A stretch of DNA of 5,326 bases, from assembly GCA_014380605.1 (NCBI GenBank), contig JACMJO010000241.1, forward strand, positions 1-5,326. Reading direction: 5' to 3'. This document shows, in pieces, positions 1-5,133 of this stretch. The notes beneath the pieces are model-generated. The model had not been told where the DNA came from and searched no databases. It worked only from the letters and a program-made list of their open reading frames with translations. Position 1 is the stretch's first letter; each line of letters starts with the position of its first letter. The translations under genes and the position numbers were made by a program. This stretch comes from Fimbriimonadaceae bacterium (GTDB lineage: Bacteria; Armatimonadota; Fimbriimonadia; Fimbriimonadales; Fimbriimonadaceae).

Positions 1-340
1 ATCCCAATTTCCTCCACAATACCGGCGGCGCTTGTTCCTTCAGTACGGAGAGCCAACGCTCCGGATAGGCGTCATCCAAGCAAGTCATCACCCGACCGAT
101 CTCGAAAAGTCTTTCGGCCCACGCCAGGGCTCCCGAACCGGATAATGCCGCCGCTTCTGCGAAAAGCCCTGTGCCTCGCAGAACGAATTCCGCCGATTCA
201 AGCGAAGCCCGTTGCGAACGCATTGCTCCCACAACTGCCAGCCAACGCTTGCGATCCAGGTGCAACCCATGGACCGCACCCGGCAGATACAGGGCGGTTA
301 AGACAATCGCCCAACCTTCATCCAGGTTCCTTCGTAACAA
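1..340 (-). CDS. DprA/Smf-like DNA-processing protein, N-terminal part (partial, runs off left edge)
   Basis: This open minus-strand frame starts at a TTG (340-338), six codons after an in-frame TGA, and continues past position 1, giving 113 codons here. The visible protein has an N-terminal helical stretch with a WAIVLTALYLPG segment (residues 10-21). Around residues 86-113 is a CLDDAYPERW...APPVLWRKLG segment. This resembles the part of DprA just before the Rossmann fold, where an acidic D-x-x-YP motif is followed by PPVLY and a glycine. DprA loads RecA onto incoming single-stranded DNA during transformation and acts in the cytoplasm. The Rossmann domain with its VGSR and SGxAxGID motifs would lie outside the window, so the family call is tentative. 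No Shine-Dalgarno site precedes the TTG; a TATACT hexamer sits 9 nt upstream instead. The gene is co-oriented with threonine dehydrogenase but separated from it by a repeat element. Coding is likelier than the family name. Confidence 0.5.
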   Translation of the reverse strand, partial: MLRRNLDEGWAIVLTALYLPGAVHGLHLDRKRWLAVVGAMRSQRASLESAEFVLRGTGLFAEAAALSGSGALAWAERLFEIGRVMTCLDDAYPERWLSVLKEQAPPVLWRKLG

Positions 341-349
341 GACTAAAGT

Positions 350-355
350 AGTATA
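350..355 (-). promoter_or_regulatory. Candidate -10 box of the DprA-like gene
   Basis: The minus strand reads TATACT, five of six matches to TATAAT, with exactly 9 nt between it and the TTG start at 340. No convincing -35 hexamer lies 16-18 nt upstream. The distance would put the transcript start at or within a few bases of the start codon, so the mRNA would be leaderless or nearly so. The call is inferred from spacing shared with two other genes in the window. Confidence 0.35.
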
Positions 356-375
356 TCACGGAGATGATGCCGTGA
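356..375. terminator. Small hairpin between threonine dehydrogenase and the DprA-like gene, possible weak terminator
   Basis: TCACGG (356-361) and CCGTGA (370-375) form a perfect 6-bp stem with an 8-nt loop. Read on the minus strand it lies about 100 nt after the threonine dehydrogenase stop codon and is followed by TATACTACTTT, which is only a loose T-rich tail. It could be a weak terminator or part of the control region of the next gene. It overlaps the left end of the TGAT repeat, so the stem may simply belong to that element. Confidence 0.25.
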
Positions 376-446
376 TTGCTTGATGAACTGATTCGATGAT
401 CATGGGGTGGGGCACAGAATCAATGAATCAAGAGATCAGACCATAA
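365..446. repeat. Octamer-phased TGAT/ATCA inverted-repeat element, copy A
   Basis: TGAT occurs at 365, 373, 381, 389 and 397, five words at an exact 8-nt period. An 18-nt G-rich loop region follows, then ATCA at 419, 427 and 435 and a variant ATAA at 443, again at an 8-nt period. The arms are complementary: 389-400 can pair with 419-430 with ten Watson-Crick pairs, one G-T pair and one mismatch. The next words (381-384 with 435-438) pair as an isolated 4-bp step across a 4x4 internal loop. Positions 373-393 match 1862-1882 of copy B at 20 of 21 bases. The element lies wholly between two co-oriented minus-strand genes. I do not recognise a named repeat family. Confidence 0.75.
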
Positions 447-471
447 AAAGACCATCAAAAGACCATCCGTT
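439..471. repeat. Short 11-nt tandem repeat (GACCAT plus A-rich tail)
   Basis: GACCAT begins at 439, 450 and 461, an exact 11-nt period. The first two copies are GACCATAAAAA and GACCATCAAAA; the third diverges after its first seven bases. The array sits just past the threonine dehydrogenase stop codon and merges into the right arm of repeat copy A. On the transcribed minus strand it gives two T-tracts of four to five bases, but without a strong hairpin before them it is not a standard intrinsic terminator. Confidence 0.55.
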
Positions 472-478
472 CGCTGGC

Positions 479-1507
479 CTACTCAAATGTAAACACAACT
501 TTGCCCGCTTCGCCCGCTTTCATCAGTTCCATCGCTTGCTGAAACTCGGTGAAGTGCATGGTGTGGGTGATAACGGGGTCGAGGTTGAGCTTGCCGGTCG
601 CCAGAATCTCCGCCATTTGATCCCACGTCTTCCACAGGTTCCGACCAACGATGCCTTGCATCTCCAGGCCTTTAAAGATCACGGCGTTGAGGTCGATGGT
701 CTGCCGATTCTGGCCGTAGACTCCGAGCATGGAGACCCGTCCGCCCGGGCGAGTGTGCTCGACCGCCAGCTCCAGCGAACTTGGGTGCCCACTCATCTCC
801 AACGTGGCATCGAATCCCCCTGGCGCGAGGTCGCTTAGCTCTTTGGCCACATCGACCTCCATCGGATTCAATACCACATCCACGCCGACTTGCCGGGCGA
901 GGTCGATTCGGTAAGGGCTGATTTCTGTAGCTACCACTTTCGACGCTCCCAGAACCTTGCAGATGGATACCGCGAACAGCCCGATCGGGCCCATGCCGGT
1001 GATCAAAATGGATTGATCCTTCACCGGTCCCGCCATCACGGTGTGAACGGCGTTTCCGAGCGCATCCTGGAAAGCCGCAATCTTGGTCGGGACGCTTCGG
1101 TCGGTGGGTCGGGCGTTGTCTTTGGGTATGACTACATACTCGGCAAATCCACCATCGACATCCACGCCCAGGATTCGTGTGTTGACGCAGACGTGGCCCT
1201 GGCCGCTCTGGCATTGTCGGCAGCGTCCGCAGACGATATGGGACTCGGACGACACGAACTGTCCAACCTGCCGCTCCGTGACCCCCTCGCCAAGTTCGAC
1301 GATCGTGCCGCAGAACTCATGGCCGATGATTCGGGGAGGCAATATTCGGGATGCCGACCAGGCGTCCCAAGAGTAAATGTGGAGGTCGGTGCCGCAAACC
1401 GAGGCCGCCTCCAGCTTCAATTTGACAGTGCCCGGTTGAACGGACGGCTCAGGGGCATCGATAATCTCGACGCCTGGAGCGGGGCGCATCTTTGCGATCG
1501 CTTTCAC
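479..1507 (-). CDS. tdh: L-threonine 3-dehydrogenase (zinc-dependent, NAD+)
   Basis: The enzyme oxidises L-threonine with NAD+ to 2-amino-3-ketobutyrate in the cytoplasm, the first step of threonine breakdown to glycine and acetyl-CoA. It belongs to the medium-chain zinc dehydrogenases. Visible residues are the catalytic zinc ligands Cys38 (CGTDLH) and His63-Glu64 (GHE), four structural-zinc cysteines at 93, 96, 99 and 107, the GNAVHT segment (151-156), a GxGPIG nucleotide-binding loop (171-176) and an acidic residue at 195 that favours NAD+ over NADP+. The C-terminal VIFKG and ITH segments also fit Tdh. I chose the GTG at 1507 because it gives 342 residues starting MKAIAKM, close to E. coli Tdh (341 residues, MKALSKL). 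No Shine-Dalgarno site precedes it; a TACAAT hexamer lies 9 nt upstream. The usual partner gene kbl is not next to it. Another substrate within the family is possible but less likely. Confidence 0.88.
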   Translation of the reverse strand: MKAIAKMRPAPGVEIIDAPEPSVQPGTVKLKLEAASVCGTDLHIYSWDAWSASRILPPRIIGHEFCGTIVELGEGVTERQVGQFVSSESHIVCGRCRQCQSGQGHVCVNTRILGVDVDGGFAEYVVIPKDNARPTDRSVPTKIAAFQDALGNAVHTVMAGPVKDQSILITGMGPIGLFAVSICKVLGASKVVATEISPYRIDLARQVGVDVVLNPMEVDVAKELSDLAPGGFDATLEMSGHPSSLELAVEHTRPGGRVSMLGVYGQNRQTIDLNAVIFKGLEMQGIVGRNLWKTWDQMAEILATGKLNLDPVITHTMHFTEFQQAMELMKAGEAGKVVFTFE

Positions 1508-1516
1508 CGGGTGGAG

Positions 1517-1522
1517 ATTGTA
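1517..1522 (-). promoter_or_regulatory. Candidate -10 box of threonine dehydrogenase gene
   Basis: The minus strand reads TACAAT, five of six matches to TATAAT, with 9 nt to the GTG start at 1507 and no Shine-Dalgarno site between. The -35 region is poor (TCGTCA or TTCGTC). This is the same arrangement as at the other two genes that lack a Shine-Dalgarno site here, suggesting a leaderless transcript. Confidence 0.38.
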
Positions 1523-1547
1523 CCGCTCAACTCCGGGCCTGACGAAT

Positions 1548-1560
1548 GGATTGTAAATCC
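1548..1560. promoter_or_regulatory. Palindrome in the divergent tdh/lipoprotein spacer, possible operator
   Basis: GGATT (1548-1552), a 3-nt spacer and AATCC (1556-1560) form a perfect inverted repeat between two divergently transcribed genes. It overlaps the expected -35 region of the lipoprotein promoter and lies about 40 nt upstream of the threonine dehydrogenase start. The heptamer GATTGTA in it (1549-1555) also occurs at 1516-1522, over the tdh -10 box, 33 nt away. A regulator binding site is an inference; arms of five bases can arise by chance. Confidence 0.28.
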
Positions 1561-1575
1561 GACCCAAACATGGCG

Positions 1576-1581
1576 AATAAT
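1576..1581 (+). promoter_or_regulatory. Candidate -10 box of the lipoprotein gene
   Basis: AATAAT matches TATAAT at five of six positions and is followed by exactly 9 nt before the ATG at 1591. A loose -35 candidate, TTGTAA, lies at 1551-1556 with a long 19-nt spacer. No Shine-Dalgarno site precedes the ATG, so a leaderless or near-leaderless transcript is the simplest reading. Confidence 0.35.
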
Positions 1582-1590
1582 GCAATCGCT

Positions 1591-1842
1591 ATGTTTTCGC
1601 GATTGCTTCTCTTCGTATTGACTCTACTTCTGCTCGGCGGCTGTAAGGATCTCAAAGACCAACAGCTAGACGCCTACGTGGGGGACTCCCAAACCAAGAT
1701 CGTCTACAAGAACGTGGGCAAGAACGTCGGTAAGGTGCCCAAGGATCGCCAGGTCAGCTTCCGTTCCCAATCCGAGGCGGTCGATCAAGGCTATACCCCG
1801 GAGAATGTTGCGGGAGACGGAGGCGGGGGTTCTGAGGAGTGA
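1591..1842 (+). CDS. Small lipoprotein with a cysteine-free Ada/thermonuclease-type zinc-finger-like module
   Basis: The protein has 83 residues. Residues 1-17 form a lipoprotein signal peptide: a short n-region with Arg4, a leucine-rich core and the lipobox LLGGC with the lipidated Cys18. The mature part is about 65 residues and should be anchored to a membrane facing the periplasm or the outside. Residues 28-73 (AYVGDSQTKIVYKN...KDRQVSFRSQSEAVDQGYTPENV) follow the pattern of a small metal-binding module seen in Ada and after some thermonuclease domains: a V-G-S/D start, VYH, then V-x-F-x-S-x-x-E-A-x-x-x-GYxPC. Here none of the expected cysteines or the histidine is present, so metal binding is probably lost. 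The tail is glycine- and glutamate-rich. I chose ATG 1591 because it starts right before the signal peptide; ATGs at 1570 and 1546 are in frame but would add an uncharged extension. The function is unknown. Confidence 0.68.
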   Translation: MFSRLLLFVLTLLLLGGCKDLKDQQLDAYVGDSQTKIVYKNVGKNVGKVPKDRQVSFRSQSEAVDQGYTPENVAGDGGGGSEE

Positions 1843-2014
1843 TGGGGTGATGGAGCTGATCTGATTCCTTGATGAACTGATTTGTTGATAGGAACACTTC
1901 AGACGAATCGAGTTACAGAATCAGAATCAGATCATCAAAGCATCACCCAGTTCACCACATCCACCTCCATCACCCTTTCACCCAATTCACCCCCATCACA
2001 AAATCACCCCATCA
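1840..2014. repeat. Octamer-phased TGAT/ATCA inverted-repeat element, copy B
   Basis: TGAT words start at 1840, 1848, 1857, 1862, 1870, 1878 and 1886; most steps are exactly 8 nt. After a non-repetitive centre (1890-1918), ATCA words and close variants (TTCA, ATCC) run from 1920 to 2014, mainly with 8-9 nt steps and C-rich spacers. The outermost 12 bases, TGATGGGGTGAT (1840-1851), are the perfect reverse complement of 2003-2014. The first TGA is the stop codon of the lipoprotein gene. The element fills most of the 226-nt gap before the E2 gene, so that gap holds no further gene. It shares a near-identical 21-nt core with copy A (1862-1882). Confidence 0.75.
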
Positions 2015-2052
2015 TCCCCAACCCCCGGGTATCCTGAACCCTGTTTTGAACC

Positions 2053-2058
2053 GGAGGA
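2053..2058 (+). promoter_or_regulatory. Shine-Dalgarno site of the E2 gene
   Basis: GGAGGA lies 10 nt before the ATG at 2069 and fixes that start. It shows that this organism does use Shine-Dalgarno sites, which contrasts with the three genes in the window that lack one. No convincing -10/-35 pair is visible between repeat copy B and this site. Confidence 0.75.
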
Positions 2059-2068
2059 AGCAGCGCGG

Positions 2069-3355
2069 ATGACCGAAGTGATCATGCCCAAGATGGGCGA
2101 CGGAATGGAGGAAGGAACCCTCCTAGAGTGGCTCAAAAAGGAAGGCGATGCCGTCAAATCGGGCGAGATCATCGGCAACATCCAGACCGATAAGGCAACT
2201 TTGGAGCTAGAAGCTCCCGGAACGGGCGTTCTGAGCGGCGTTCTCATCAAAGAAGGAGAAACCGTTCCCGTCGGCCAAGCCATCGCCGCTCTTTTGAAGG
2301 AAGGCGAAAAACTTCCCAGCGGTTGGGGAAGCGGAAAAGCTGCCGCCGTTGGCGAGGAGAAGCCCGCGAAAGAAGCCGATGCCGCATCGGCTAAGCCTGA
2401 AGAAACTCCAAAGCCTAAAGAAGAAGTAGAGGCAAAGCCCGAGTCCAAAACCACAGAACCCGAACCTGCGCCCACCAGCAATGGCGCCCCGAAGCCTAAG
2501 CCTGACGATCGCATCAAGGCCAGTCCCCTGGCTAAGAAAGTAGCCCGTGAACTGGGCGTCGAACTTGCCGGGATCGCGGGCAGCGGACCCGGAGGGAGAA
2601 TTGTAGAGAAGGACGTCCGGGGCGCATCCAAAGTCAAGACTGCCGACAAGGTTGCCGCCGTAACCGCATCTTCCGAGGATCAGACGATCCAGCTCAACCG
2701 CCTTCGCCAGATCACGGCCAAGCGTACTACTGAGTCCAAGCAACAGGTTCCGCACTTTTACGTCACCGTCGAGGTCGATGTCGAAAAGATTCTTGGCCTG
2801 CGCGAGATGTTTGAGGAAGAGGAGAGCGGCAAAGTCAGCATCAACGATTTCGTCGTCAAAGCCTGCGCCCTTGCCTTGCGAGACATGCCCCAAGTCAACT
2901 CCGCATTCCAGGGAACGACGCTTCTCCAGCACGGCGGAGTCCACGTCGGGATTGCCGTCGCCCTCGACGATGGCTTGACGGTGCCGGTGGTCCTCAATGC
3001 CGACCAGCTTTCCCTACGCCAGATCAGCGCTAAGGTGAAAGACCTTGCCAAACGAGCCAAGGAGAACAAGCTTTCTCTCGACGAATTGAGCGGCTCTACT
3101 TTCGCCATTTCTAACATGGGAATGCTGGACGTCGACAACTTCCTCGCCATCATCAATCAGCCCAACTCCGCAATCCTAGCCATCGCCTCGGTCCGCAAGA
3201 AAGTGGTGGCGACGGTCGATGACGAGATTGAAATCCGCAGCCGCATGAATATCACATGCTCGTTTGACCATCGAGTGTCAGATGGAGCGGTCGGGGCCCG
3301 GTTTATCAATACGGTGAAGGAATACCTGGAGAACCCAACTCGCCTAATCAGCTAG
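2069..3355 (+). CDS. pdhC: Dihydrolipoamide acyltransferase (E2), probably of the pyruvate dehydrogenase complex
   Basis: E2 is the core subunit that transfers the acyl group from the lipoyl arm to CoA, normally acetyl from E1 in the pyruvate dehydrogenase complex, in the cytoplasm. The 428-residue protein is complete. It has one lipoyl domain (residues 1-80) with the lipoylated Lys42 in TDKA, and an Ala/Pro/Lys/Glu-rich flexible linker (about 85-148). A peripheral-subunit-binding domain follows (about 150-185, ASPLAKKVARELGV...GSGPGGRI), then the catalytic domain (about 206-428) with the SNMG segment (348-351) and the DHRVSDG active site holding His401 and Asp405. The single lipoyl domain and the MPKMGDGMEEGTL start fit pyruvate-type E2; a branched-chain-type E2 cannot be ruled out. 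No E1 or E3 gene is beside it. The gene ends inside the 3' end of the opposing hydrolase gene, 12 nt overlapping. Confidence 0.88.
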   Translation: MTEVIMPKMGDGMEEGTLLEWLKKEGDAVKSGEIIGNIQTDKATLELEAPGTGVLSGVLIKEGETVPVGQAIAALLKEGEKLPSGWGSGKAAAVGEEKPAKEADAASAKPEETPKPKEEVEAKPESKTTEPEPAPTSNGAPKPKPDDRIKASPLAKKVARELGVELAGIAGSGPGGRIVEKDVRGASKVKTADKVAAVTASSEDQTIQLNRLRQITAKRTTESKQQVPHFYVTVEVDVEKILGLREMFEEEESGKVSINDFVVKACALALRDMPQVNSAFQGTTLLQHGGVHVGIAVALDDGLTVPVVLNADQLSLRQISAKVKDLAKRAKENKLSLDELSGSTFAISNMGMLDVDNFLAIINQPNSAILAIASVRKKVVATVDDEIEIRSRMNITCSFDHRVSDGAVGARFINTVKEYLENPTRLIS

Positions 3356-4003
3356 CAGACCGGGCAAATCCGCCACTGATTCGATAAGGTGGGTGTGTGG
3401 ATGGGCAGCCATCTGATCTTTGGTGTGGCTTCCTTGGCAAACGCCGACAACCATCCCGCAGCCCGCCGAAGTGCCTTGGCGAAGGTCCGAGGGGGTGTCG
3501 CCAACTTTGATAACCGAGGCAAGATCGGCCACCGCAAGTCGTTCCGTGAGTCGAAAGATCATGTCCGGAAAAGGACGGCCATTCTCAACTTCGTCGCTTG
3601 CAATCGAGGCGTCGATAAGCGCTTCCCAGGGCAGACGGCGAAGGAGGATGTCAACCGTCGCCCGGTCGAACCCAGTGTCGATGCCAACAAGGATTCCCTG
3701 CGATCGCAGCCAGCGGAAAGTCTCCGAGGTCCCGGGAATCTCTCGCACCTCGGGTGACTCTCGGTAGTGGCGAATCATCCTCTCTTGAAAATCGAGGTGA
3801 ATCTCAACTTGTTCTTTCTCAGAAGCGCCAACTGCCAATTGCCGAACGGCCTCGGGTTTCGGAATTCCCATCAAAGACACGATTTGCTGGAACTCAACCT
3901 CGAATCCCCGCAAACGCAAGGCGTCGTCCAGGCAATGCGCAACGGCATCGTTATCTTCGACCGTCGTTCCAGCGAGGTCGAGTACTGCAAGCTTCCACTT
4001 CAT
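3344..4003 (-). CDS. Phosphonatase-like HAD hydrolase (PhnX relative)
   Basis: This 219-residue HAD hydrolase looks like phosphonoacetaldehyde hydrolase, which cleaves a C-P bond to give an aldehyde and phosphate. Motif I is DLAGTT (residues 9-14): Asp9 is the nucleophile, and the usual acid two residues later is Ala, as in phosphonatase. The cap segment MGIPKPEAVRQL (45-56) aligns with MGLLKIDHVRAL of Bacillus PhnX and keeps the lysine (Lys49) that forms the Schiff base with the aldehyde. Motif II is DTGF (109-112). Arg143 in GRPFPDM replaces the usual HAD lysine, and IKVGDTPSD (165-173) supplies motif IV. It is shorter than PhnX (about 260-270 residues), so it fits the PhnX-like clade that occurs beside FAD oxidoreductases rather than with the transaminase PhnW. 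The ATG at 4003 overlaps the FAD gene's stop by 4 nt and has GGAG 8 nt upstream. The substrate is inferred to be phosphonoacetaldehyde or a hydroxylated relative. Confidence 0.82.
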   Translation of the reverse strand: MKWKLAVLDLAGTTVEDNDAVAHCLDDALRLRGFEVEFQQIVSLMGIPKPEAVRQLAVGASEKEQVEIHLDFQERMIRHYRESPEVREIPGTSETFRWLRSQGILVGIDTGFDRATVDILLRRLPWEALIDASIASDEVENGRPFPDMIFRLTERLAVADLASVIKVGDTPSDLRQGTSAGCGMVVGVCQGSHTKDQMAAHPHTHLIESVADLPGLLAD

Positions 4004-5133
4004 GCCAATAGCTCCGTTCCGATCGCCAACTCGGTTAGGCCGAAAGAGATCGTCATGCCAATACCAGTCAGAACGTTGATGACGGTGACGCCCGATTCCG
4101 GCCTTTCGATCAAGAAGGACTCCTTTTCATGTTTTGGATAGTAGCCTTGCCATCGTTGGACAATTTCAAGGTCGCGCGTGGCAAGGAAAGTGTCGAGGTA
4201 GTCGAGGATGTATTGATCGACCTGTTCGTCGCTATAGGGGGAAAAGCTGAATCCGTATTCGTGCGAATCGCCGATCGTGAGGGTCCCATCTGCGTGTTGT
4301 GCGACGAGTAAGTGGATGTGGTGGGCGATCTGATTCGGCCATTGAAGGTTAAGCCTATCCTTCACCAAATGCAGAGAGCGACATTTGGCAAAGTTGCTGT
4401 AGTGCAGGAGCGTTAACCCCGCGCATAGGTGAGTTCCAATTCGATAGTCGAGATGCTTCGGCCGTGCCCGCAGCATCTGGAGCTTGCACAGTCTTGTGCC
4501 TCGCCCCCAGATTAAGTCCGGGTAGAGATCTCCCACAGTGGGTCCCAAACATAGGAAGATTTCCGATGCCTCGTAATAAGAGTTCGAAGTCGCAACCACG
4601 CCGGGCTCGACGGATCGCACCGATTCCCCGAAACGGAATTCGACGCCAAGCGACTCCGCAAGGTATCGGGTGAGTTGGTGAACGGTCGTTCTGGGGTCAA
4701 CCGACAATTCGGAGGCGCTGTACATCGCGCCAAGCAAACCTTCCCGCCGGATTGCGGTGCTCAGTTTGCCTGCCTCGCTTGCGTCGACTATCACCGGGGT
4801 TTCTGAACCGTTCGGGACTTGGGACACAAACTCCTGAAGGACTTGAAGTTCATCTTCGTGATAGGCAAGGTGAAGCGATCCGCAGCGCTCAAACCAGATT
4901 CCGGCGTCGCGTAAGACCTCGAGCCAGAGATCTCGGCTCCTCAGGGCGATATCCCGCATCGGACCGATTGGTTGTCCAATTGGCCAGATCATTCCGAGAT
5001 TGCGAACCGAAGCGCCGATCGACCTTTCTTCGCGCTCCAGGACCAGCACTTTCTTCCCCGTTTTTGCCAGGTGGTAGGCAGTGGTCAGCCCAATAATGCC
5101 TGCCCCAACGACGATCGCATCCCATCGTTTCAT
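4000..5133 (-). CDS. FAD-dependent amine oxidase-like oxidoreductase (DAO family) linked to phosphonate catabolism
   Basis: The 377-residue protein belongs to the DAO family, related to glycine and D-amino-acid oxidases. The N-terminal dinucleotide fold is clear: GAGIIG at residues 10-15, with Glu33 ending strand two to bind the FAD ribose. A GASVRNLGMIWPIGQP segment (40-55) follows. IGDSHEYG (287-294) is a likely substrate-domain motif, and the C-terminal TGIGMTISFGLTE (356-368) closes the FAD site. Such enzymes take a hydride from a C-N bond, releasing ammonia or an amine and an aldehyde, and reoxidise with oxygen. From family knowledge, this type recurs beside phosphonatase-like hydrolases and is proposed to make their phosphono-aldehyde substrate from an aminophosphonate. 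ATG 5133 is chosen because the FAD fold begins at once, GGAGG lies 10 nt upstream, and its A is shared with the stop codon of the upstream permease. It overlaps the hydrolase gene by 4 nt (ATGA). Confidence 0.83.
   Translation of the reverse strand: MKRWDAIVVGAGIIGLTTAYHLAKTGKKVLVLEREERSIGASVRNLGMIWPIGQPIGPMRDIALRSRDLWLEVLRDAGIWFERCGSLHLAYHEDELQVLQEFVSQVPNGSETPVIVDASEAGKLSTAIRREGLLGAMYSASELSVDPRTTVHQLTRYLAESLGVEFRFGESVRSVEPGVVATSNSYYEASEIFLCLGPTVGDLYPDLIWGRGTRLCKLQMLRARPKHLDYRIGTHLCAGLTLLHYSNFAKCRSLHLVKDRLNLQWPNQIAHHIHLLVAQHADGTLTIGDSHEYGFSFSPYSDEQVDQYILDYLDTFLATRDLEIVQRWQGYYPKHEKESFLIERPESGVTVINVLTGIGMTISFGLTELAIGTELLA

Noticed and set aside
365..446. CRISPR array
   Set aside because: The repeated word is only 4 nt with 4-nt spacers and flips to its complement in the second half; repeats and spacers of CRISPR size are absent and no cas gene is visible.
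407..838. Plus-strand open frame of 143 codons starting in repeat copy A
   Set aside because: Most of it is antisense to the C-terminal part of threonine dehydrogenase; the start lies in repeat sequence and no motif is visible.
479..1507. Zinc dehydrogenase as part of the phosphonate pathway (such dehydrogenases sometimes accompany PhnX-like hydrolases)
   Set aside because: It lies about 1.8 kb beyond the operon with two plus-strand genes in between and matches threonine dehydrogenase closely, so a shared pathway is not supported.
1508..1585. Longer N-terminus for threonine dehydrogenase from a TTG at 1585
   Set aside because: The extra 26 residues have no counterpart in E. coli Tdh and the extension would run under the lipoprotein start; the GTG at 1507 gives the normal family length.
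890..1621. Plus-strand open frame of 243 codons opposite threonine dehydrogenase
   Set aside because: It is antisense to a clear zinc dehydrogenase with all its motifs; its own translation shows no recognisable domain and its length follows from the codon bias of the real gene.
1996..2649. Minus-strand open frame of 217 codons covering repeat copy B and the E2 5' end
   Set aside because: It is a Ser/Ala/Pro-rich shadow of the E2 linker with no domain and no Shine-Dalgarno site.
2207..2944. Minus-strand open frame of 245 codons inside the E2 gene
   Set aside because: It lies antisense to the lipoyl, linker and catalytic regions; the low-complexity translation mirrors the Ala/Glu/Lys linker.
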